A DNA stretch of 64,000 nt, taken from assembly GCA_964059195.1 (NCBI GenBank), contig CAXKWD010000001.1:156972532-157036531 (forward strand), read 5' to 3'. Within the stretch, counting starts at the first letter, position 1. Each line of letters opens with the position of its first letter. A program made the translations under genes and the position numbers. This DNA comes from Ectobius pallidus. Lineage: Eukaryota > Arthropoda > Insecta > Blattodea > Ectobiidae. This document shows, in pieces, positions 36,701-48,100 of the stretch. A model generated the notes under the pieces. The model worked only from the letters and a program-made list of their open reading frames with translations, did no database searches and was not told where the DNA came from.

Positions 36701-39133
36701 CCAAACCATCATAAAAATGACCAAAGTCATGTGACACATTTATAATAATAATCAAACACTATTTAAGGGAACCAAAGTGAAGTAATGACTAATGAGATAT
36801 TTAACATTCAATGAAGTCACCACCTAACTTAACTATTAAATGTATTCATTTACAAAGGACATAATACGTAGACATGCCTGTCTGTATTATTAACTGAGGT
36901 CAGCTAATTTTGATTAGAGGCTATGGTGACCTCAGGATATAGGGCCACCAGAAGGATTACTCTAATTGAAAAATCCCAACATTTTGATTCTTGATAATAT
37001 TCTTGACATACAATAATGTGACCATATTTTCTGCTGGAAAATCCAATAACAACCTTAATTATCAAATGTTTTTTAATTAACTTGTCGCACTATAGTGAAG
37101 CAGTTTTTGACAAAGCACAAGATTCCTGTGTTGTAAAATCAACGTACTACCAGACCTAGCCTAGCACAACTTTTTTACAATACCAAAGATCAAGTCTGCA
37201 TTCAAAGGATTAAGTCGGTGGAGGCAATGAAGGACAAATCCAACGCAGCTTGGGTACATGATCTTCTTGTAATCACTAACATAGCCAAACTAATGACTGC
37301 ACATGCTTGGAAATTATACAGTGAATATAGGGGGTAGCTAAGGAAAACACTTTACAGCTGTTGCCATATTTATAGAGCTCTTAAAAAAATTCAGAGCGAT
37401 TACTCTATAGCCATATTTCATACACAACTACCGGGACAGAGATCCCACTTACAGGATCATAGAGATAAATTTTACATTAAAGAAGTAAAAAAGAAGATTA
37501 AAAAAATAACTGGCTATCAAGTCCAACCATTAATATTAGAATATTACTGAATCTTCTTAAGAAGAAACCCTAGCTTACAAATGTTTATCAGAGTTGTAGT
37601 TATAATCAAACTTAATAAAGAAAATTAACACGTATCATTAATTTAGGTGGCTTGAATACACATATTCTACCTTAACCAGCTGTGAGGTGTAATTCACAGA
37701 AGTGACAACTCTTAATGAGCATAGGGTAGTTGAGTAAAGTAGTTGAATTTTGGTGACCACTGCACTAACGAACAACGTAAACTCTTTAATACAACACTTG
37801 CTTTTAGAAACATCATTAAGTGGAGTTGTGCAGTTGTTCAGATTAATAATATGACAATTCTTACAATAAGGCACAAAGCTAACTGAAAAAATATCTTTTG
37901 TAAAATATTGAACAGGGATACTCTGTTCGACCCCATAAGAATATCTTTTAGTCTTGTTTAACAGAAATATGAATTAAGATCACCAGTTTAATACTACAGT
38001 CCCACGATGCTGATAACACAAACTGTTCCTGTCGAGTTTGACTCCAGTCAACTGAGTACACTTCCTTCTTGTGTTCCCGAAATGTCTGTGGAGGCAGCTG
38101 CAACAATAATAATGCATACAATCATTTTGCCAGATCCCCTTCTTAATTACGGTAACACCATATTTTAAAGACCCAAATTTTATGAACAAAACTTGAATTC
38201 CCTGCATTATCACCATACAAACAATGTCTTTCATTCTTGCTTTTAAGAAACTCCATTTTAAAGAAGTTCTCACTTCTAAGGATTAAAATAGTTTAAGGGC
38301 CTGTATGACGACCTGCTGATATCATATTTATCTGCCAGATAGAGAACCTATCTGGAAGTTGGCCAATAATTGCGTATTGTGATCTCCTGACAAAGTCTGT
38401 CTGGCAAGACAACTTCCAGATAAGCTAGCAGGAGGATGGAGTGTTTGACAAGCTTCCAACTGTAACTTGGAATCTTGGTTGAAACAAGATGGCAGTGCGG
38501 CGAAATTTTTTTGCCACCTGCATTTTAGAACTGATGCCGGAAGATTTAATTTACATAAAATTGTCATTTTATGCTCACATATGAATGAAATAGAATTTAA
38601 CAAATAGATTAATGCACTTAAAACGATATGTTGTTATGTAATTTAATTGTACAAATACAAATCCGAGCTGCCGCACCTAGCGGAGGACTACCGAACTACA
38701 ACAAACACACCTCTCTGCTCAGCGAGGTAAGGACCATTTTACAAATTTTTACTGCGTCCTTGCCAGTAGCAGTTCAGCGGTGGTATTACATGGCATCTTC
38801 CAGTTAAGCTATCTGGAAGTCACGTATCTGGAGGATTTGTCATCAGGTGGTAATACAGGCCCTAAGAGTTCACAAATATTAATTCTGAAATACAGTGCAT
38901 GTCGTTTATTGTGATCACTTTGGGACGCAGCTAATCTCATAACATTAAATGAATGATAACAATTGCCAAAGGAATTAAATGAAGGTTATTTATTCATACG
39001 GTATATAATATAGCCTAATACACTACAAAACAGAATAAAAAATATTTATTAAAAAAATAATTCATAACTGTGAATCATTGAACCACTCATAATACAGTAA
39101 TAAACTGCAACTATTTTTTCAACCAGTAACAAA

Positions 39134-39177
<44 letters not shown>

Positions 39178-42100
39178 AAACTTTCCTTTAGGAGTTTATT
39201 AACCAATACTCCATACTCTTATGAGTTATAAGTGTATTTGGAAATCTACACTGATCTGTGGTGAACACCAGGTAGCAAAACATCTAACACCTGTCTGTTC
39301 AAGTCTTTTCATGTTACACTTTAGCCATCACTGCATATCAACACTATTATCTCCATAAATCAAAAGCTGCAGCTTAACTGTGGGGTGAAACATGTTTTAT
39401 TGCTTAAAAGAGAAAGTTAGTAATGCCACTCCCTCAAACTGGTCATCCTGTGAGCTGGGAACAGTACTGCCAGTACAACACAATTCAGTTGAGTTAGAAA
39501 CGAAACCCTTAAAAACGAAATTTTGAATGATGTACAGTACCTGGAAATAAAGTCGCTTAAAGGAAAATGTGATAACATAAACCGAATCTTTGATCACAAT
39601 AAACAACATTTTTTCAATGTATCAGTATTAATCCGTAGGGGACTTCATAAAAGTGATAACATTACCTGACTGTAGTAATAACTATTTAGTTATTGTAGTA
39701 ATAACTACAATAGTGTATATGTTCTGAACTTAATGTACATACTGTCCATCAGATTTATATATTTTATACGAGTCTTCCTACAATTGTAGGGTGCCCAAAT
39801 TAACAAAGTATACCGCAATACAAGCATAATTATTATACAGTATAAACTGTGTAAATGGTTACTGTGAATAGAAATGATTAAACTTAAAACAGAAAGTATA
39901 GTTTATTAAGTTATACCTATACTATATTAAAAGTGCCCTAAAATGTACGCGTACGCCTCTGAGACTCTTTGACCTAGCGATCTAAAATTTTCACCATAAG
40001 TTCTCCATGACCCGAGGAGTGTCTATGTGAAAAGTTCATCCTGATAGCAAAGTTGGTTCAGTCAAAATTTAATTTATAATTTTTTTGTGCTTTTGGTATT
40101 AACACAGTTATGTCATTTTTATTATACTGCAGTCATGTATCCATGGTATGGATAGTGTTTTGTCATTATTTTTATAACTTTCTTTCTGTAGCTTTTACAC
40201 AGCCTTTTGTCACCTGCAAGATCATCCAGGCCATGTTTGACAGATCTCACCCTGATCCAACCAGTAAGAAGGCACCGTTACAAAGTTACATCGAATGTTC
40301 AGAGCAAACAACCAATCAGAACCCTTCTTATGGAGACAACCTCAGTCTCTGCCAAGCATGCATTCCAATCGAGTTGTGTACATGAGCCATGCTATTCAAA
40401 ATGCAATTTATTTGTTATACAGTCAGTTTGGTCAAAATTTAATTGTTAATATTCTTTATGGTAATTTGTTGTGCTTAATGCAGTGCTGTATAGTCATGGT
40501 AAAGATTGCATACAATGTACAGTCGGTCAAATAAAAAAACGTCAGGCGATTTTTGATAAAGTATCACGAACGAGCATATGCGCATGTACAGGAAGACTTA
40601 AGGTTCACACCTGCCTCTTGTCTCTCCATGTATTTTCTTGATTATTTAGTCAGTTTTGTTCCAAAACAAACATGTATAGAAGGCTGTGGTATATGCCTCA
40701 AATCCGCCTTATTCTTGCATGGAAGTACTTATAATAATAATGAATAAATTCGCGAGGAATATGTTTAGTCAAAGAGCATTTTTTAAAGATTTTATTTTAT
40801 AATACCGGTACTTGTAGTGCAAAATCAATAACTTACGCTCAACTTCTGCACCCAATCTAGCATCGAAATACGCGGCCGGCCAGATCCACGTTTCCTATGA
40901 AAACTTCCGGTCGCATTAGAGTGAAGTTCCCACCTCTGAGCTGCTCTTTCATAAATATGAACCTTCTCACTACTTCAGAGGCCGAAAAATGCAGGTCAAT
41001 TACAGCCCTAACTACACTTTCTCTCAAGCTAGCATTTGTATTTGGCGCGATGACACAAAGCAAAATGAATTATGACAATACATAAAGTTGAATATCGTGT
41101 GTTGCGCTTTCCGCGTTGTTCAATTTTTCCCTCCTGTCGCATGGCCTCGTATGTTCCGAATATGATCTGTATTTTATGTTTTTTATAGGAAACTTGTTAA
41201 CTAATGCGTTAAAAACTTTAATTTTAACTGCATACGAGTCCTGACGTTTTTTATTTGACCGACTGTACTCTAGCAGTGGTGTTGCTAAGTTGTAGCATTC
41301 TGAGCACATCAATCATTCCTGTTTTGGAACCCTAGTGTTTTGTCATTAGTTGCAATTCAGTTTTTAAAATTCTACCGCTATAGCGGTAAAATTCACTTAA
41401 TGCTAAAATTACTATTTTCCCAACCTATGTAATGGGCTTAGTCATCTAGTTAATAGAAATACAAGCTTTAGATCACATCCACACCCTCATACATCCAATG
41501 CAAGATGAAACCAAACGAATCCTTTAACTGAACTTAAACGTTTTAAATCTGCAGGTCTAAAACACAGTTCTAGGTTTGGTCCCAGATTATTCAATCCCCC
41601 TCTTAAAAATAACCATGAATGAATTAAGGGGAACAATTCAAATTTAGAAAAATAATTAAGTTTATTATACAAATACTAGCCTGCTACCTATCCATAGTAC
41701 AAGTGAAAGAGTATTTTGCACAGTTACCCAAGAAACATCAGAGGAAGAACCGTATTTTGTTTTTTTAGTGAGCCTGATATTCTTCCAGAGTTTGAATCAG
41801 TTTATTTGTTTATTTGGCAAGATAACACTTTGCGACCCACCTGGCTCCCCTTTCCATCGGCCCGGTCGCCTTCTCCGCCAGGCAGGCTTCCCCTCCGCCT
41901 ACCGTGCATCGTCCCGCGCGCATCTACCCCGCTATTGCTCTTGCCGGCCGCTACTAAGTGCCGGTAATGCAGCTTCCTGTGTTAAGCCGCAGCTTACTCT
42001 AATGATTGCCTTGCACCATGCATAATATTTCACAATTTTTAAAAACGATTATAAAAAACAAAATAAAATATCACAAATTATAGAAAATGTCGAACAATTA

Positions 42101-45100
42101 AAAAAATTCCCTTGTACCAAACATCTCCCCTAATATTTCATGCCAACAGGATATTTCATAATTATATATATATATATATATATAAAATCGAAATTTACAT
42201 AATATTTCCCAATTTTAAAAAACGCCGTGTTAATTGATGCAGAAAAATTCCCTTGCACCAACATTACTCTTTTCATAACAAACAAACAATCTCAAAATTA
42301 GAAAACCCGATTCTTGCGTTAACACTCGCTAGCGCCAACTAAATTAGATAACTAAAATATACCGGAACTTCCTTCAGTGCTCAACTGTCCTTCGTGGCGT
42401 AACGGATAAGTCTCTTGGCTACGATGCTAAGGGTCATGCGTTCAATCCCCGTTCGATCCAAAATTTACTGTTAGGAATAGGTCTCGAATAGGTAGGTAGG
42501 GTGAAGAGGAGGTGAGAGGAAGAGAGGAAAGAAACGGGAAAGGAAGAGAAGAAGAGAATAAAGGAGAAATAAATTATTTTTCTCTTTCACCATTTCCTTA
42601 CTAGATGTCGCCACCGTCGCTACTCTCCTAGTAGTTCTAATGCCGCCGCTAGGTTTAGAGAGTAGTGGTGGGGGGCTCAGGTGAGTCGCAATGTGTTATT
42701 TTTGCAGCATTATTTCAATATTTGTTCTATATGTGTATGCTTATCATATATCTGATCAAAAGCCAGAGCAATGTCACCTGTGTTAGAAAATGAGTCTGAT
42801 TAAGCCTGGCAACAGAGATTAAACTTAGATGCTGGATGAAACATTGCCGAATGTCTAACGAGACTGAAAAAAGTAATGGAAATTCAACTTGAAGTTTATG
42901 TTTTAATAAAGTTATATTTCTTTAAATAAGACATTGAAATTTTATTGATGAAGATCATTCATGGACATTCAGAGCCAAGGGACATCATAGTTTGGCAGAA
43001 GGAAGTTTTAAATATAATGAAAGGTTCCTCTTAACCTAAATAAGTTCAATCTATCATTTTAATTATTGATAAATTTCATCTTGGATTTCTATGAGGGAAA
43101 ATATAGAAGTATCAAGGAGATTTTAGTCTTATACCCTCAAAATTAAATTAATAAGATGCCGTCAACCAAGGATGTGGGGACAACCTTTTACAAATATCTT
43201 AGTAATTGATATATTTGGTAAGGTATAGTTTTTTCAATACATGTAATTAACTTAATTCTAATAAATTATTGACTTACCAAATATATCACTTAATAAGATA
43301 TTTGTAAAAGGTTGTCCCCACATCCTTGGTTGACGGCATCTTATTAATTTAATTTTGAGGGTATAAGACTAAAATCTCCTTGATACTTCTATCATTTGAA
43401 CCCTTTCAAGAGCCCAACGCTTTCAGGAATATAAATTGCTTTACATTAGTTAGGCACTGGGGCACCATACCTATATCTCAAATAAGGTATTTTGCTTATA
43501 TGAATATTTTAAAAAATTATATCCATTTATACAAACAGGCAACATTTCTATGGAGCACCCAGTCCAGATACTGGCAAAAGGGACAATTGTTAAGTGAAGT
43601 TTGTTCTTCTTAACGTAAACACCTAAAGCAAATCGTAAGCTTACCTCTGGACAGCTCATGTTCCACAGCTGAAGGCCTCCATCTCCACTAGCAGTCACAA
43701 TGACATTGGCATCTACTTCACTCCAGACAACGTCAAATAAGCCATCTGACCACTGTGTGCATGCAACTTCAACTAGGCCCTTATCAGGCACCAATTCCAG
43801 GACAAACAATGTCCCTCCACCTGTTGGTACAAATGCAATACATTTTAAGCAAAGTTCATCTCAATTTCATAACAAACCATCTGTGAAAAGGCTAAAAAAA
43901 TCAGTATCAAGATAATAAACTTAATGTTTTCCAAAACTATACATCTGAAGTACAAAAATAATGCTATAAACATGCTTCAATCTCTGCTCTTCATTCATAC
44001 AGCACGTAATGTCTGTTGTATTCTTTATACAGGGTTTATCAAACTGTGATCCATAAAGAAAAATCCTTGATGTCTGTCCTTGGTTGGTTGGTTTTATGGT
44101 TATTTAACAATAAGGAGGTACTGCAACTTAGGCCTGTGAGCAGTTCATACTGATGCAATAATGAAACCAGTGCCATACCGGTACATAAGTGAGCTCATAT
44201 TCACTTGCAGCAATAGTATAAATCTTTGTCGCAAAAGCAGCATTAAGCAAATATCATGGCAGGGGTGGCATATCACCAAAGGTATAACTTAGTTCCTCAA
44301 CTCTTCAACGTATACTTCCTTCTGGATTGTAGGCCTATGCCTACTGGTAACACACAGAAGGTACAATATTATGCCTCTGCTTCGTGCATATACGGGTACA
44401 ACAGCAAAGTCACTATACTTAGTCCACAATGTGTACGGAGCAAATGTAAACAACAGACTTACCTTGACCAACTGTGTCCTGTCATTTCATTGGATAATCG
44501 CACCAGCGCATACTTCACTAACTGCGACAAGCTCAGTCAGATGTATACTTCCACTCCATACACATCATGAAATTAGGCTATTTGTACCTTATGTGAGAAC
44601 ACAAGTTCTGTTAGGTAAGTTGCTGGCTTTCCTAGTTATATCATAGGCTTATATGTTTTACGTAATATCTCTAGCAAACAAAATTTCATTTGTTTTTATC
44701 ATTGCTGCAGCAACTTTGTTGATTCTGAAGAAAAATAAGTGACAGGAGAAACTGAATGGAAGACGTATTTTCTAACATTATTAATTATTTCGTATTTTTT
44801 CAATTACATAATATGAGTTGAAGTAGGCCTACACCACAATATCTTGTTAGTAAAAGTGATAAGCTTAGTCTCCAGTAATTCTGTATTATAGAAGAAAATT
44901 CCGAGCAGGGCCTTCAGAACTTACTTCATCAATACAAAAACACGGGCGAGGAAAAGGTTTGTCCAGCGGCAAGAAGATACAGATTGTAAATGCATACAAC
45001 ACATTATTTAAAAAAGTAAAAGAAAATCCTGAAGTAACTGTGCAAGATGTAGGAGTGAAAGTGGCATCATCCACTGGAGTAGCTTCAAGTGCGATTTTCA

Positions 45101-48100
45101 ATGTCCTTAAAGAATAGGCCTACAGATCTGCAGCAGGTGTCAAGTCACAGGTCAAAATTAAACCACAATCAAAGACAACAGTGAATGACACAGAAGACTG
45201 GATAAAATGTGCTATCAACAATGAAATACAACTGTGAAAAAATTCTGGCGAGTGTTAATGACTACTCTGATCTCCCTACCTATAAGAAATCAACATATTG
45301 GGGGTGTATCTAGCAATACCAACCACTAAATCACAAGACTTAAACTAAAAAAAGTTTAACACAAATTGACTTTACTCGTATGTAACCAACTAATCAGTTT
45401 CAAAAACTAACTCTTGTGAACTGTGCTTTGTATTTGAATTTGAAAATGCGCTCTTACGCTTGCCAGGCAATTCCTGTGGAGAGGGAGGAGACCTATCGGT
45501 AATTTTTGCACCCACCCTCCCCAGACAACAGCTACTGTACAATCATTAATTAAACCATTACAACACTAAATCACACCAAATACAAATAACAATAAAATTA
45601 ACTATTTAAAATAACTATCTGTTGTCTCTAAATGAATTCATCATAAAAATTGAAGATTTTAAAACTTCCAAGCAAATCCTAGTTAACTCCACCCGGTTAA
45701 AACCCAACAATAGCATAGTAGATTTTGTGGCTTCGGGCAGAGACCCACAAGATCCGAACACAAGAGGTTTTACTTCAAAATCAGTATTCGGCCATTTAGC
45801 TTGAAAGCTATCCCTCAGTTGTTCATATTTATCAGACTTTTCCTTGGCTCCCATATAGAGGCTGTCCCCATCCTCGTATCTAATCGTGACATCTAAAACC
45901 CATACTTTGTTAGTCACTTTTAAAACTAAATCGGGTCTCAGAAATACGCCGGCTGAAATGGGGAAATTATGTTCCTTGTACAATTCGGAATTAGGTATTA
46001 CAGCCATCTTCCCGAACACCTCGGACACAATCCGGTCATGGCGCCTCATACAAGGTTGTTTATTAGCCATGCACTGACCGAGAATGTGCCCGAGGGTTTC
46101 GGGAAGTATACCACACTTTCTGCAGATGGGGTCAACCTCGGGTCTATAGCGGTGTTCAAGGACCCTGCAAAGGGCTGTATTAGTGCGAAGTTTAATAGCC
46201 TCAATGAGTAACCTTGATGGAAGCCGATTTTTGTCGTACAAAAACTCATTTCCTATTCTATTATCATAGAAAGAAGGGGCTGATTTTCCTTGCCAAATAC
46301 ACGAGGCCCACTTTAGCCTATCGTTCTCTTTGAGAACTGTTTTCTTCCTCTCAATGTCCTTAATCGAGCAGGGCCAGGTCAAACCGAGTCTTTCAGCATG
46401 CTTAGAAATCTTATGTTGAAAGTCTTCAGAGGCTATTACTGTTTGAACGATGGGGTCATTGTTAGAGTGCAACTTGGACGCTAACCTGAGCGCAGCAAGC
46501 TGCACTATATTTTCTAATTTTGGAAAACCAAGGCCTCCATCGCGGCACCTAGCATAGAAAAATCCGGATGTGAGCTGCGCCGGGAGGTGCAGAATTTCCC
46601 TGAGTATTTGTCGAAGAGAATCGTCAAAGGCAACCAATAGAGTCCTACTCGGAGGACTGGCTACTAATCCATATAAGAATTTCGGAATAAGGTGCCTGGA
46701 GATAAGATTGAGCTTTTGCGCCGGCCTAAGGGGATAAGAGTGAATTTTCCGAGCCGCCCTCAAAATCCTATCACCAAGCACCCCGCCGTCCCCTCTAAAA
46801 TTCCAAGGGTCTACATTTATTCCTAGATATTTTAAGGTCTCTCCAGGAGGTGAGAAATTAATCTTTGAATTCCCCACCCTTACTAAAGGGTCGACTGAGA
46901 CCCAGGTATCTCTGGTGGCAACGATCTCTAAGGCACAGCACTTACTAACCGAAATTTCCAAACCTACTTTGGTCAGACCTTCGAACAAGGTGTTCAGTTC
47001 GCTCTGCAAATCATTTCTATTATTAGCTAGCAAGACGATATCGTCAGCAAAGGCTAAGATTCCCGTTCTCACTTCTCCCCACGAAAATCCCAGCCCTGCC
47101 GACTCAATATCGCGAATAACATTATCAATAACAAGGTTAAAAAGCAGAGGAGATATCGGGTCACCTTGTCTTATTCCTCTCTTAACCTGGATAGAGGCGC
47201 CACCCGATTGAAGCGTAGTATTACAATCCATGTATCCAGACATGATTAAGTTGGCAATATTCCGAGGAATACCATTTGCCAACAGAGATCTTCCAATGGC
47301 CGTATGAGGGACCATGTTGAACGCTTTAGCGAGGTCTACCACGGTTAAGCATGCTCCTTTGTTTTTCTTAGCATATTCAAGGAGCTCGATAATGATGGTG
47401 CTGTTGACTTGGCAACCTGGTTCCTTGATGAAGCCTTTTTGTCTTAACGAAAAGTTGACAACTTTACGAAGACGGCTATCAATAGTGCTGGAAAATAGGC
47501 GCGCTAGGATCGACATAACCGTGATAGGTCTCCACCCTCCTACTTCGCCAAGGTCCTTACCTTGTTTGGGTATAAAGGTTGTTCGTGCCTGTTTCCAAAC
47601 AGGAGGGTAGCGCCCCGATACAAGGATTGCATTGAAGAGTTTGGATATTAATCTGTGCAATCCTAGAATGTGTCTCCGGCCTCAACCGTCTATACCCGAC
47701 GAGGACGACGCCTTCATCTTCCGAATCTTAGCGTCGACCTCTTCAGGGGTAATGGCAACAAAATTATTCAACGAGTAACCCGACACTCCCCTCTGTTCTA
47801 TGCCATCCAGCCTTGCAGTAGTATCCTTACCCCAAAGATCAGAGTAAACTTGGACTAATTCGGTTAAAGGCGGGCGGACATCACTGTCCACATCACCTAA
47901 AATGTCCAAATCGTGACAGGCTCTTTCAACAATCAGTTTGGGGTTTTTCCTAAATAGCCCCTGAGCCTTAGAAAATTTTGCTCTCTTGTTTAAAGGTCTA
48001 CGATCGAACGGACGATCTCTGTGTTCATTTAGTGCAACTTCATTAGTTCCAAAAATACTAGTAATAAATCCTTCTAGGATAACCTCAATATCCAGATTTC

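Noticed and set aside
42388..42460. Functional tRNA-Arg gene
   Set aside because: The acceptor stem does not close and a GA-rich tail follows, as in a SINE.
43700..43915. 71-codon plus-strand frame over PEX7 exon 2
   Set aside because: It is the opposite-strand shadow of a confirmed coding exon.
46915..47211. Plus-strand frames of about 98 codons within 45.6-47.9 kb
   Set aside because: Antisense shadows of the R2-like reverse transcriptase frame.
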